A stretch of DNA of 64,000 nt from Candidatus Tumulicola sp. (GTDB lineage: Bacteria > Vulcanimicrobiota > Vulcanimicrobiia > Vulcanimicrobiales > Vulcanimicrobiaceae): NCBI GenBank assembly GCA_036490475.1, contig DASXDT010000006.1:806001-870000 (forward strand). Direction: 5' to 3'. Every line of letters starts with the position of its first letter. Within the stretch, counting starts at the first letter, position 1. The notes under the pieces are model-generated. The model did not search any database and was not told the DNA's origin. It saw only the letters and a program-made list of their open reading frames with translations. This document shows, piece by piece, positions 50,244 through 59,265 of the stretch. Both the position numbers and the translations under genes were made by a program.

Positions 50244-51112
50244 TGCGAAAGATATCGCGCCAGTGCGCGCACCATCAGTGCGTTCGGATCGAAACGCCGC
50301 GCCTGCCGCAATTGTTCGGCGGCGGTTCGCACGTCGCCGCGTTCGTAGGCGGCGACTCCTAACCCGGCGATCGCATCGGCACTTCCCGGATTTGATCGCG
50401 CGGCTTGCGCGAACAACGCGCGCGCGCGCTCGACATCGCCCAGCAGCATGGCTTGATTGGCGGCCGCAATGGCGTACCGATCGGATAGCGGAGCCGCAGC
50501 GACGGCGCGCGCGAATGCGTCCATGGCACGGCGCAGCCACGAGCCTTGCGCCGGACTAGCCGGTATTTCACGCCACGCTCGCCTATTTGCCAACAGGCCC
50601 ATATGCCATTGCGCTTCGGCAACCGCGTCGGGATGCGTCGCAGTCGACGCTAGCCGTTGCGCTAGCGTGCGCTCGAGCGCGTACGCGGCTGCCGGGTCGT
50701 GCGCCGCGACGCCTTCCACGTAGTGCTCGACCGCGTCGACATCCGGCGCGGCTAAGAAATACTCGAACGCCAGCGCCTGGTCGCCACCTGCCGCTGCGGC
50801 TCGTCCGAGCAAATCGTCACGAACCGGCGAGGGGGGCAACGCGATCGCGTAGCGATGCGCCGCGAGGGAATCGCCACGCTCGAGTGCGTATGCGGCGAGC
50901 GTCGCTTCGACATATGGAGCGGGCGCGATTCGGTCGAGTAGGCCGTAGGTAGCCACCGCAAAGCGCAACGGCACGAGCCGGGCCGGCGAGTACGGCGCGG
51001 CGGCCGTTGCAGCAAATGCGTCGGATGCGGCTTGTATGCAAGCGAACGATGCCAGCAGCGCAATGACGACGGCGCCGGCGATCGCGCGAAACGGACCGTA
51101 GCGCCGGTTCAC
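50240..51112 (-). CDS. TPR-repeat membrane-anchored protein
   Basis: A 290-residue protein with one N-terminal TM helix (AIAGAVVIALLASFACIQAA) and an Ala-rich helical region containing TPR-like units, for example SADAIAGLGVAAYERGDVRTA followed by RQARRFDP, and earlier YAIAAANQAMLLGDVERARA. TPR proteins act as scaffolds; the anchor suggests the bulk is periplasmic. It may help assemble or link the glycosyltransferase and the barrel-like protein encoded on either side. Start GTG 51112 lies 7 bases after the previous stop; the frame to 51283 would be inside that gene. Confidence 0.78.
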   Translation of the reverse strand: MNRRYGPFRAIAGAVVIALLASFACIQAASDAFAATAAAPYSPARLVPLRFAVATYGLLDRIAPAPYVEATLAAYALERGDSLAAHRYAIALPPSPVRDDLLGRAAAAGGDQALAFEYFLAAPDVDAVEHYVEGVAAHDPAAAYALERTLAQRLASTATHPDAVAEAQWHMGLLANRRAWREIPASPAQGSWLRRAMDAFARAVAAAPLSDRYAIAAANQAMLLGDVERARALFAQAARSNPGSADAIAGLGVAAYERGDVRTAAEQLRQARRFDPNALMVRALARYLSQ

Positions 51113-51119
51113 GCCGCGG

Positions 51120-52265
51120 CTAGAATTTGACGGTAAAGTTGACGTCCTCACGCGTCTGCGTGTACGTATCGGACGGCAGCAAGTTGTCTTGATAGTGCAA
51201 CTGTCGCGCCGAAATCGAAAGGGAGCCGGCCGAATGCGGAATGGCGAACGTGAGACGTCCACCGTACGAGTTATCGGTCGCATCCAAATTGTTCACGCCT
51301 GGCAACCCGTAGGCGCCGAGCATGCGATCCGAAGCGACGTTCAGATTCAGCGTTAGATTGTTGACGACCGGAACGGCAAGCGCGGCTCCCAAAGAGATGC
51401 GGCTCATGTCGGCATAGTTGGGCACGACCAACGGGACGTCGCCGCCCGGCAACTGCCAGTTCGACGACGGCGAAAAGGCGGCCGAACCGGACGGGTCGTC
51501 GCGCATCAAGCGCTCGTAATCGCTCGAGACTGCAAAGTTGAGATTGCGGTGCAAGGCGCGAACGTTCACGGCCGCACCGGCGCCGTAACCGCCATCGGTC
51601 AGCGCCGATTGCTGTTGCGTCAACTGCGACGAATCGAAGTGCGTGCTCACGTGGACCGGGCCGAAGGCGGTTCCGCCGGTTGCGGCCGACGTCCATGTGC
51701 TGGTCGACGGTGACTGCGAAAACGCTAATCGTCCCGTTTCGGACGTGCCGGTCGAAGTAGAGCCGATAGCGCTCTCGGTGGTCGTCACCGATGGCGCGGG
51801 AGCGTCGGGGCGGTACTCGCCGGAAATGAACGACGTCCCACCCGGCGACGCTACAAAATCGGTTTGGCTTGAGTATGCGGGCGTCGACGCCACATATTGC
51901 GCAGCGCGCGCCGGCGCAAATGCAGCATCATACTGTTCGGATGTGTCGATGAGTGGAACGTCGTCGCTCACCGCCGGATCGACGATCGCAAAGGTCGGCG
52001 CGACGGTGGCGACGTCCCACGCGGCCATCTGCGGCTGCACCCGAACCGCGCTCAGCGCCAGATTGCGGAGCGGCGATTCGCTCTGCGCGTTTCCGTAGGC
52101 CGCCTCGAGCGACGCGCGAGCATCGGTCGTTTCGCCGAAGAAACGCAGCAACAGCTGCTGTCCGAGATCGGCCGCCGGGACGGCGGTAGCGAGCGTTCGG
52201 GCATGAGCAAAACCTGGCATCATCGTCAGTACCGAGAGAAGAACGACGCTAAGCACCCGCCGCAC
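51120..52265 (-). CDS. Outer-membrane beta-barrel-like protein, unrecognised
   Basis: A 381-residue exported protein. Signal peptide at 1-22 (VLLSVLTMMPGFAHA). The first 150 residues are Ala/Ser/Thr-rich, then strands of alternating hydrophobic and polar residues dominate to the end (LNFAVSSDYERLM, LTLNLNVASDRML, AGSLSISARQLHYQ). The last residue is Phe (NFTVKF), as usual for outer-membrane barrels recognised by BamA. I recognise no family, but a barrel of about 10-12 strands fits the length. The GTG start has a strong GGAGG 8 bases upstream. Being in the LPS operon supports an envelope role. Confidence 0.72.
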   Translation of the reverse strand: MRRVLSVVLLSVLTMMPGFAHARTLATAVPAADLGQQLLLRFFGETTDARASLEAAYGNAQSESPLRNLALSAVRVQPQMAAWDVATVAPTFAIVDPAVSDDVPLIDTSEQYDAAFAPARAAQYVASTPAYSSQTDFVASPGGTSFISGEYRPDAPAPSVTTTESAIGSTSTGTSETGRLAFSQSPSTSTWTSAATGGTAFGPVHVSTHFDSSQLTQQQSALTDGGYGAGAAVNVRALHRNLNFAVSSDYERLMRDDPSGSAAFSPSSNWQLPGGDVPLVVPNYADMSRISLGAALAVPVVNNLTLNLNVASDRMLGAYGLPGVNNLDATDNSYGGRLTFAIPHSAGSLSISARQLHYQDNLLPSDTYTQTREDVNFTVKF

Positions 52266-52356
52266 GAAAAAGCCCTCCGGTTACACCGTATACCCGCCAA
52301 AAGGCGCGCGATATCTCATATCGCTCCATCGGGCGGGAGTTTCATGTTGGAGGTGG

Positions 52357-52812
52357 CTAGGCGTCTCCCCTTGCTGGGGGAGCGTCTGTGGTACCAAGAT
52401 ACCGCCGGCCGATCAAAATCGCGGCGTAGTCGTCGATCGGGCGGTCCGGCACCTGGAGCCCGCGGGGCAGCAGCCGGCGCCATCCGCGCGGTGGATGATC
52501 CGTAAAGAAGAGATCCCGAGCACGCCGGGTCGTCTCGTACTCGTCCACCCAGCGGATCGGCAATCCGAGCGCGGCGAGCGCCTCGGCGACGGGCTTCGCG
52601 TTCGTCCCTCGACCCAGCGCGACGACTGCCGGCGTATGCGTCGCGACGACCGTCCGCAACCGCTGCGCCAACGATTCTACCGGACAAATTCCCGAGTCGA
52701 GCGGATCGCCGGCCGAATCGAGCACCGCGTAGCCGGCTTTGATGCGACCGGGGTCGACGGCGATGACGGCGCCGCCAGTCAGGGCCCCGCCGATGACGGC
52801 GCCGCCGCTCAC
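52357..52812 (-). CDS. YqgF/RuvX-type RNase H-fold nuclease
   Basis: A 151-residue RNase H-like protein of the YqgF (RuvX) group, which trims pre-16S rRNA or cuts branched DNA. The catalytic carboxylates are in AVDPGRIKAGYAV, VDEYETTRRAR and DRPIDDYAAILIG, in the right order; VVALGRGTNAKPV matches the second strand. Motif I reads DPGRIKAGYA rather than DxGxxRIGxA, so it is a divergent member. The first 16 residues (GGAVIGGALTGGAVI) come from a 30-base in-frame duplication. The GTG start overlaps the DUF3084 stop by four bases. A DUF3084-YqgF pairing is, as I recall, also found in Cyanobacteria. Confidence 0.82.
   Translation of the reverse strand: MSGGAVIGGALTGGAVIAVDPGRIKAGYAVLDSAGDPLDSGICPVESLAQRLRTVVATHTPAVVALGRGTNAKPVAEALAALGLPIRWVDEYETTRRARDLFFTDHPPRGWRRLLPRGLQVPDRPIDDYAAILIGRRYLGTTDAPPARGDA
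52761..52806. repeat. 16-base direct repeat, 30-base period, at the yqgF start
   Basis: CGATGACGGCGCCGCC occurs at 52761-52776 and 52791-52806. The 30-base period keeps the frame and produces the repeated GGAVI in the YqgF N terminus just before its first strand. Confidence 0.85.
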
Positions 52813-53750
52813 GACCCGGCCGCCGCCGTCAGGACGATCACGATCGGAATCTGGCCCAGATGTGGATAGTAGTCGGCCGCGGCAAATGCCGTAAGCGAAT
52901 AATTGCCGGGCTTGTTGATTCGCTGCTGCATCTGCCGGATGTCCGGTATCAGCTCCTCGGTTTTAATGCTCTCAGCCATGAACGGTAAAAGTCCGCGGCG
53001 TCTCGCGTTCAACGAAACGTACGTCTGCAACTGATTCAGCGCGAAGGCGATGTTCGCGTCGCTCTTCCCGGAAATCGACACTTGGGCGATCACTTGCCCT
53101 TTGACGAAGTAACGCGCATCGGGCGTGCCGGTGATACCGAAGTGCGCCTGGTCATTCTCGAAGAGATTTTGGTCGGCCGTCGCCGTCAACATGACGCGCG
53201 CTTGTGATTGCAATGCAGCTACCGTCAAGTCGTATGCTGCTAACCGTTTTTCTATGTCGGGCGGATTGACGTACTGGCGGAGGCCCAGGCGCGGATACGT
53301 CGCGTTGATAAACTTGACGCAATCGTAGTAGAACGCACGAATCGCCGCCAGTCGTTGGGCCGGCGTCGCAGATTGCTCGATGAAGCGTTCGAACGGTACC
53401 ATCGGAACGTCGACCGGCACGACCAGTCGCCCGGTGTTGACCTTCGTTTCGAGCGCTCGTTCGCGGCTTTGCAATTCGCCGATCTGTTGGTTGATCGAAT
53501 TGAGCTTGAAAAAGGCCGTTTTGACCTGCTGCGACGCGAAGATCGCGACGAGCGTGACCACCAGCGCGATGGTCATGCCCGTTGCGATGGCGATGATCGT
53601 CGACGTGTACCGCGGACGAATCCCGAACAGCGTGAGGCGGCGCCGGCCGACTTGATGGCCGACCCGGTCGCCCACGTAGGCGACCGCTCCGGCGATGGCC
53701 ATCACCACCAGGACGTTGCCGATTCCGCGGACGATCTCGACGAGGTTCAT
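52809..53750 (-). CDS. DUF3084 membrane protein
   Basis: A 313-residue protein of the DUF3084 family. Two N-terminal TM helices surround the diagnostic AYVGDRVGHQVGRRRLTLFGIRPRYTSTI. A coiled coil (INQQIGELQSRERALE) and a soluble extracytoplasmic-type domain follow, ending near SGKSDANIAFALNQLQTYV. The family is widespread in Cyanobacteria and Firmicutes with no known function. Its position between lptF and yqgF, and overlap with yqgF, suggest a housekeeping envelope or RNA role. ATG 53750 lies 6 bases after the lptF stop. Confidence 0.88.
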   Translation of the reverse strand: MNLVEIVRGIGNVLVVMAIAGAVAYVGDRVGHQVGRRRLTLFGIRPRYTSTIIAIATGMTIALVVTLVAIFASQQVKTAFFKLNSINQQIGELQSRERALETKVNTGRLVVPVDVPMVPFERFIEQSATPAQRLAAIRAFYYDCVKFINATYPRLGLRQYVNPPDIEKRLAAYDLTVAALQSQARVMLTATADQNLFENDQAHFGITGTPDARYFVKGQVIAQVSISGKSDANIAFALNQLQTYVSLNARRRGLLPFMAESIKTEELIPDIRQMQQRINKPGNYSLTAFAAADYYPHLGQIPIVIVLTAAAGS

Positions 53751-53756
53751 CGCGCG

Positions 53757-54866
53757 CTACACCGCGGCCGCGCGCCGCAGACGCGACAAGCCGATGACGG
53801 TGAAGATGATGTTCGGCATCCACGCCCATAGTATCGCCAAGTTAAGAAACGCTTCGCCGAGGAACGAGCACACCGTCATCACGACGTAGTAGACGAAAAC
53901 GATCGCCAGCGAGAGGCCGAAACCGAGGCTGGCACTGCGGCCACCGCTACGGACGGAGCGCACGCCAAACGGCAACGCGATCAAAATAAAGACGAAACAC
54001 GCGAACGGCCGAGCCAGCTTTTCCTGATAGGTCGTGACGTATTTGCGCAATTCACTCTCCGTCAGTTGACCGGAGCGAACGACGTCGGCAATTTGCGCGC
54101 GGCTCATGCTGTCCGGGTCGTCGTTCTTGATGCGTTTGACCAGTTCGGTTGGACTTTCGCCAATTTCGACCTGCTGCGTCGGCACGTTGGGCTCGGCCAA
54201 CACCGACCCGTCGCGCTCGAAACGATAGACGCTGGAGTCTTGCAGGGTCCAACGGTCGATCTCGAACTCGGCCCGTTGCGCGAACACGATCTGCCGCGGC
54301 TGGTTATACTTGTCGTATTGAATCAGCGTCACGTGCAGCAGCGCGCGCGTGATGGGTTCGTAGGCCGTGGCAGTCGTGATCTGGCGGCCGCCGCCGGGCA
54401 GCGGGGCGAACACGGTAAGATCGCGGCTGAACGGACTGCTATGATTGATGACCGCGTCCTCGATTTCGGTACGCTGGTCGGAGGCATACGGAACCAGGCC
54501 TTCTTGTAAGTACAACGTCGCGAACGACAAGACGATGCCGACGGCGAGCAGCGGCAGAACGATTCGTCCGAACGTAATTCCGGCCGCTTTCATTGCCGTC
54601 AATTCGCTATCGCTGGAAAGACGCTGCACCGCTAAGAGCGTGCCGAGCAGCAGCGCCATCGGGATCACCAGCACGATGTAGCTGGGCAACGACCATAAAA
54701 AGACCGAGACCGCCGCCCAAAGCGGCGCGTGGTCGCTGCTCACCAGCTTGCCGATGGCTAAAATTTCGGTGGCCGCGAAGATCAGCGTAAATGCGGCGAG
54801 GCCAAATCCAAACGGACCGGATAGTTCGGCCAGCATGTAGCGGTCGAGAATCGTAAATCGCGGCAT
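53757..54866 (-). CDS. lptF: LPS export permease LptF/LptG
   Basis: A 369-residue YjgP/YjgQ-family permease: three N-terminal TM helices (FGFGLAAFTLIFAATEIL), a periplasmic beta-jellyroll-type domain (about 125-260) and three C-terminal TM helices (FACFVFILIALPFGVRSV and beyond). The family coupling motif SDSELTAMKAAGI is present near residue 86. LptF and LptG with LptB2 pull LPS from the inner membrane. Only one such gene lies in the window, so either the second is elsewhere or this one acts as a homodimer. It follows lptB by 17 bases. Confidence 0.93.
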   Translation of the reverse strand: MPRFTILDRYMLAELSGPFGFGLAAFTLIFAATEILAIGKLVSSDHAPLWAAVSVFLWSLPSYIVLVIPMALLLGTLLAVQRLSSDSELTAMKAAGITFGRIVLPLLAVGIVLSFATLYLQEGLVPYASDQRTEIEDAVINHSSPFSRDLTVFAPLPGGGRQITTATAYEPITRALLHVTLIQYDKYNQPRQIVFAQRAEFEIDRWTLQDSSVYRFERDGSVLAEPNVPTQQVEIGESPTELVKRIKNDDPDSMSRAQIADVVRSGQLTESELRKYVTTYQEKLARPFACFVFILIALPFGVRSVRSGGRSASLGFGLSLAIVFVYYVVMTVCSFLGEAFLNLAILWAWMPNIIFTVIGLSRLRRAAAV

Positions 54867-54883
54867 GCGCCGATTGCCGTGCG

Positions 54884-55627
54884 CTAGAGCCGGAAGCCTT
54901 CGCCCAAATAAAATGTTCGGGCGATCGGCGAGTCCATGACTTCTTGCGCCGAACCCGAGACTTCGATTCGGCCGTTGTTCATGATGTACGCACGGTCGAC
55001 GATCGCCAGCGTTTCACGAACTTGGTGGTCGGTGATCAGAACGCCCAACCCGCGATCGCGCAGCTGACGGATCATCGTTTGAATGTCCGCCACGGCGATC
55101 GGGTCGATGCCCGTAAACGGCTCGTCGAGCAGTAAAAATGACGGTTCGATCGCTAGCGCTCGCGCAATTTCTACCCGCCGGCGTTCTCCGCCGGATAAAC
55201 TGTCGCCGCGAGCGTCGATGAATGCGCGCAGGCCGAACTCTTCGAGCAAGCCGGGCAGCCGCCGCTCGCGTTCTTCGTGCGGGATGCCGTTTTGCTGCCA
55301 GATCAAGCGAATGTTGTCACCGACCGATAACTTGCGGAAGATCGAGTTTTCTTGCGCCAAATATCCGACGCCGTTGCGAGCGCGTGCGTACATCGGGGCG
55401 CCGGTCAAGTCGATCTGGCGGTCGACCATATCGAGCAGCACGGTGCCGCCATCCGGACGAACCAATCCGACGACCATATAGAACGTCGTCGTTTTCCCAG
55501 CACCGTTGGGACCGAGCAGACCGACGACTTCGCCGATGCCGACCTCCGCCGACACGCCGTTCACGACGGTACGCTCGCCGTATCGTTTGACGAGACCGCG
55601 TAGTTTGATCGAAGCTCCGTTATTCAT
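54884..55627 (-). CDS. lptB: LPS export ATPase LptB
   Basis: A 247-residue ABC ATPase of the LptB type. Walker [11 protein letters not shown]-loop [12 protein letters not shown], signature [15 protein letters not shown] and Walker [14 protein letters not shown] are intact; [14 protein letters not shown] and the C-terminal [17 protein letters not shown] are typical of LptB. It powers LPS extraction through LptFG. The ATG at 55627 overlaps the lptC stop by 4 bases. Normal length. Confidence 0.95.
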   Translation of the reverse strand: MNNGASIKLRGLVKRYGERTVVNGVSAEVGIGEVVGLLGPNGAGKTTTFYMVVGLVRPDGGTVLLDMVDRQIDLTGAPMYARARNGVGYLAQENSIFRKLSVGDNIRLIWQQNGIPHEERERRLPGLLEEFGLRAFIDARGDSLSGGERRRVEIARALAIEPSFLLLDEPFTGIDPIAVADIQTMIRQLRDRGLGVLITDHQVRETLAIVDRAYIMNNGRIEVSGSAQEVMDSPIARTFYLGEGFRL

Positions 55628-56166
55628 TGCATCCGTACGTGAGAGAGCGAAATGTCCGAGTCGAACTTCGAACCCGTTCCGCGAAAGCCGTTTGCGTTTA
55701 TGATGACCACGTTACCGTATCCGTGGAAGAGTTGCTCGTTTCGGTCGTACACCAGCCGGTCACACGTCAGCGTTATACCGCTGCTGGTTCGCGCGTGCAC
55801 GTCGTCGATTAACGTCAACGTGTTGGCGCGCTCGTCCAGCACCGCTTGCGGAGAGCGCGCCGTCAGCGTTACCCCCTTGCGATCGTGAAACGTAATGGTG
55901 GCATCGCGTGCGACCGCTCGCTCGCGACCCTGGGCGCCCCTGCTCTCATACGACTTCGTTACCAATTCGTACTCGATACGGTTTTGATTTTGCTGAATGA
56001 TCCGCACCGGACGGCCCTGCGTGCCCTGGCCGGTGATATGCAGCGGCGGCGGGGTGGCCGGGTGGGCGTGCGCCGGAGCGGGCGTTTTGACCGATTTCGG
56101 CGCCTGCGGATTGCAGCCGGCAAGCATCGTGACGCACGCGCCCAGCGCGTAGACGCGACGACTCAA
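55624..56166 (-). CDS. lptC: LptC-like LPS export protein, predicted lipoprotein
   Basis: A 180-residue protein with an LptC/OstA-type beta-jellyroll: [21 protein letters not shown], then [18 protein letters not shown] and [15 protein letters not shown]. The N terminus from TTG 56166 ([17 protein letters not shown]) is a lipoprotein signal with lipobox LAGC, unlike E. coli LptC, which is a single-TM protein. The TTG overlaps the stop of the O-antigen-ligase gene by four bases, fitting the coupling seen throughout. It overlaps lptB at its own stop. A very short ORF start further in (ATG at Met14) would remove the signal. Confidence 0.86.
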   Translation of the reverse strand: MSRRVYALGACVTMLAGCNPQAPKSVKTPAPAHAHPATPPPLHITGQGTQGRPVRIIQQNQNRIEYELVTKSYESRGAQGRERAVARDATITFHDRKGVTLTARSPQAVLDERANTLTLIDDVHARTSSGITLTCDRLVYDRNEQLFHGYGNVVIINANGFRGTGSKFDSDISLSHVRMQ

Positions 56167-57377
56167 TCCGGTTCGGATGCGGCCATATCGCCGGTGCCGG
56201 CCGCGGCCAGCGCCAGTCCCATCGTTGGAAACAGCAGTCCGAATATGACGATGCTCATCGTATCGATCAGGCCTTGCACGGCGACGCCGGTGAGTCCCGC
56301 CGCGGCCGCCAGCGCCAATTGACAGTTCGACACGCCCATGCGCGCGACTCGGCGCCGCAACTCGAGCGCGAACGACCACATCATCCATGCAAATGCAGCT
56401 ACGCCGGTAACGCCCAATTCCGCGAAAAACGTGAGATACAAATTATGCGCGTGAAAGGCGGAAGCATCGGCGTCCGGCACGTGCACCGACGGGTAAATAC
56501 GCGGGAAATCCAGCGGCCCCACGCCGGTCAAGGGAAAGCGATCGATGACTTGCACGGCGGCGTGCCATATCGCCAAGCGCGTGTAGTCCTCGCTGGGATC
56601 GTGGTGGTTGTTGAACAGTGCGACGACGACCAGCAGCGCCACTCCGATTACTGCAGCCGCCGGGGCGGCTCCGCGCGGCGCCCCACGACGCGTTAGGATC
56701 ACGAACGCGGCGGCGGCGGCGGCACCCATCCAGCCGGCGCGCGAGTACGACAGAACCAATGCTAGCGCTCCAACGCCGAGTGCGACCCAGGCCGTGGCCC
56801 GCAGGGCCGTGCTCGACCGTATGCGCGTTACGGCGTACGCGATCGGCAAAAGGACGATAAAATACGCAGCCAACTCACCGGGCAACACGAACGTGCCGGT
56901 CGCTCGCCCGTGTCCGGTGGCGTACAGCGCCGCCGGCCACCGCGTAAGCACGGTCAGGACGGCGATCCCGGCCGCGGCCGTCGCGGAAAGTAAATACGAC
57001 CAGAGAATCGCTCGCGCCACGCCGCGATCGCCAAAAAATCGCAGTAGACTGCAGTGCCATACCGCGCCCAGCAAAGCGACCCCGAGAAAAACCACGCCGC
57101 GCAACGGGTCCAACCCTAGGACGGCCGAGAGAATACCCGCAGCGATCCAGAGCGCGATCGGCGTCAGCAGCGGCTGCGAATCCGGTTTCGGATAGCGCGA
57201 GAGTGTGATGCCGGCGTAAATCGCGATCGCGACCACGAGCAGCAGCACCCCGACGGCGGCCGCGCGCGGCACTAACGAAACGCCCGGAAACGCAACCGCC
57301 GTTAACACGATAAACGACGGGAACAGCGGCAGCACCGCGTAGACGGCCGCGAACGCGGCCGGCATCAGCCGGCGCAC
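56163..57377 (-). CDS. O-antigen ligase/polymerase-like membrane protein
   Basis: A 404-residue protein with about 10-12 TM helices and a periplasmic loop near 270-310 (LAIWHAAVQVIDRFPLTGVGPLDF, then HAHNLYLTFFAELGVTG). The RFPLTGVGP and H-x-HNLYL motifs mark the Wzy_C/WaaL superfamily, which joins O-antigen to lipid A core or polymerises O units. The specific activity cannot be told apart from sequence. GTG 57377 gives the longest frame; ATG 57365 directly at the previous stop (TGATG) is an equally good start. Confidence 0.87.
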   Translation of the reverse strand: MRRLMPAAFAAVYAVLPLFPSFIVLTAVAFPGVSLVPRAAAVGVLLLVVAIAIYAGITLSRYPKPDSQPLLTPIALWIAAGILSAVLGLDPLRGVVFLGVALLGAVWHCSLLRFFGDRGVARAILWSYLLSATAAAGIAVLTVLTRWPAALYATGHGRATGTFVLPGELAAYFIVLLPIAYAVTRIRSSTALRATAWVALGVGALALVLSYSRAGWMGAAAAAAFVILTRRGAPRGAAPAAAVIGVALLVVVALFNNHHDPSEDYTRLAIWHAAVQVIDRFPLTGVGPLDFPRIYPSVHVPDADASAFHAHNLYLTFFAELGVTGVAAFAWMMWSFALELRRRVARMGVSNCQLALAAAAGLTGVAVQGLIDTMSIVIFGLLFPTMGLALAAAGTGDMAASEPD

Positions 57378-58534
57378 GACGACACTCCCACCACTGCGAG
57401 AATGCGCGCGGCGATCGTCAGCGCGCCGCCGGGCGGCCCCATGCGGAGTTTGCCGGCATCCGCCATGCGGGTGCGGCGATGCGGATCTTCGAGCAGCGCA
57501 TCGATACCACGCTCGGCTTCACCCGGATCGTCTGGGAGCACCGCGAGCGCATCCCCCAACAACCGTCGCTGGCGATGACGATACCACGAGCTACGCGTTC
57601 CCGCGCCGCGTTCCAGCGCAACGACGGGCACGCCGGCAGCGGCGGCCTCTTCGTTCGCAGTTCCGGCTTGTCCCAAAGCCAACGTCGCGTGACGCAACAG
57701 CGGTGCGAGCGCGCCCGTCCATCCACGAAGCACGGGCCGGCCGCCGCGCGATGCGACGAACGCGACCGGCCCGGGTCCGTCGGCGACGTCCCAGCCGTCG
57801 GCACGCACCTGGGCCGAAAAACGCCGTGCGTCCATTCCGGGCGCTACCGACAGCACGGCTCCCAACGATGGACGGTCGGTTTGTAACCGTCCGACGATGT
57901 CGATCAAGCGACGGGCGTCACCGTACGCGCTTTCGCGGCTACCCGGCAGCAGCACCAACACCGGCGCGAAACCTTCGAGCGCATCGCTCGCGTCGGTTTC
58001 CGGCGCGCTTGCAAACAAATCCACGATCGCGTTGGCCGCGTCGGCGCGAAGGCCGTGCGAACGTAACCGCTCCGCCGTCGGCTCGTCGCGCACGAAACAC
58101 GCCGCTGCGCCGCGCAGCAATCGTTCCTCGAACGGCCCGTACGGTGCGACGCTCACGCTTTTGGCCGTCCCGACGAAAACGATCGGCGAGCGCGCCGAGC
58201 GCGCCATCGCATAAGCATACGTATCGCCTACCGCGACGACGGCCCCATAACGCCCGTGCGCCCGACGCAAAAACGCACGCTGCGCGAGGACCAGTCCGAT
58301 CAATCCTGCGCCGATATCGCGCGCGATGTTCCCCAGATTGCCCATCGCGATCAAACCGCCGCTGGGCAACACGCGCTGCGGGCCGACGTCAGACATGCTA
58401 TGCGAACGCGCCCGTCCGACCAGCGCGAGATGGTCGCAGACGATCGACGGATCGAACGCTCGTACGGCCGCCGCAATTGCGTCGGCGATGGCGGCTTCAC
58501 CGTGACCGTTAGAAACGAAGAGTAGCGGCTTCAC
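57365..58534 (-). CDS. LpxB-related glycosyltransferase (TIGR03492-like)
   Basis: A 389-residue GT-B-like protein: LFVSNGHGEAAIADAIAAAV at the N terminus, VLLPGSRESAYGDARRLID in the middle and ATLALGQAGTANEEAAAAGVP in the donor domain. The pattern is that of a family related to lipid A disaccharide synthase, best known to me from Cyanobacteria and Deinococcus, with no proven substrate. LpxB itself is encoded two genes upstream, so this copy probably has another lipid or sugar substrate. GTG at 58534 overlaps the metallophosphoesterase stop (GTGA). Confidence 0.82.
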   Translation of the reverse strand: MKPLLFVSNGHGEAAIADAIAAAVRAFDPSIVCDHLALVGRARSHSMSDVGPQRVLPSGGLIAMGNLGNIARDIGAGLIGLVLAQRAFLRRAHGRYGAVVAVGDTYAYAMARSARSPIVFVGTAKSVSVAPYGPFEERLLRGAAACFVRDEPTAERLRSHGLRADAANAIVDLFASAPETDASDALEGFAPVLVLLPGSRESAYGDARRLIDIVGRLQTDRPSLGAVLSVAPGMDARRFSAQVRADGWDVADGPGPVAFVASRGGRPVLRGWTGALAPLLRHATLALGQAGTANEEAAAAGVPVVALERGAGTRSSWYRHRQRRLLGDALAVLPDDPGEAERGIDALLEDPHRRTRMADAGKLRMGPPGGALTIAARILAVVGVSSCAG

Positions 58535-59265
58535 GCCGCCGCGCCGGCCATCAACGGAACGAGTTCGAAATCGCGCAATTCGAAGCGCCGGCGTGCGGCG
58601 TCGTACTCGAGCTCGCTCCGCGAGACGTACCGTCCGTACGCGCCGGTGTGCACGATCGGAACGCCGGCGACGACTTCGGGCACCGGCAACGTGTCGTGGC
58701 TGTGCCCCCCCAGCACGATGTCGATGCGCGGAATGCGTCGCGCCAGCTCGCGATCCAGCGACAAACCGACGTGCGACAGTACCACCAACGCGTCGCCGTC
58801 GGGGATTTGGCGCGCGTACGGTTCGATCGCATCCCACGGGTCGAGAAACCGCCAGCCGAAGATGTGCTCCCAGACGCTCTCGACGGGATATTGCATGATC
58901 AACAAGCCGAGAACGTGTATGCGCGTTGCTCCGTCGTCGAATACCAGCGAGCGTTGAAACGGCAACTCGCGGCCTCTGGTGTCGAGCAAATTCGTACACA
59001 CGAGCGGATGGTGCATGCGTTGCGCGCGCGCCCGCAACAGGTTGAAAAAGTAATGAAATTCGCGGTTGCCGATGGCTTGGGCGTCGTAACCGGCCGCGTC
59101 CAAGTCGGCCATCATCGGTTCGTGGCGATGATACACCGTCTGACTGCCGCGCAGCGAGTCGCCGCAATCGAATAGCAATCCCGGATTGGCGGCGCGCAAC
59201 TCGCGTAGCCGCTCTACGAAACCGCGATGATCGTGGAGATCGGAGGTGTGGTACAGGCGAATCAC
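58531..59265 (-). CDS. Metallophosphoesterase (5'-nucleotidase-like), candidate LpxH substitute
   Basis: A 244-residue calcineurin-type metallophosphoesterase. Metal motifs: HTSDLHDH (D-x-H), FDCGDSL (GD), GNREFHYF in place of GNHE, VVLSHVG (H) and GGHSHD (GHxH). The replacement of the usual catalytic His of GNHE by Arg is unusual; an extra His is close by (FHYF). No signal peptide, so it acts in the cytoplasm. Its gene is fused by GTGA overlaps to lpxB on one side and an LpxB-like gene on the other. Since no LpxH, LpxI or LpxG is otherwise present in this lipid A operon, it is a candidate UDP-2,3-diacylglucosamine hydrolase; a nucleotidase is the alternative. Confidence 0.85.
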   Translation of the reverse strand: MIRLYHTSDLHDHRGFVERLRELRAANPGLLFDCGDSLRGSQTVYHRHEPMMADLDAAGYDAQAIGNREFHYFFNLLRARAQRMHHPLVCTNLLDTRGRELPFQRSLVFDDGATRIHVLGLLIMQYPVESVWEHIFGWRFLDPWDAIEPYARQIPDGDALVVLSHVGLSLDRELARRIPRIDIVLGGHSHDTLPVPEVVAGVPIVHTGAYGRYVSRSELEYDAARRRFELRDFELVPLMAGAAA

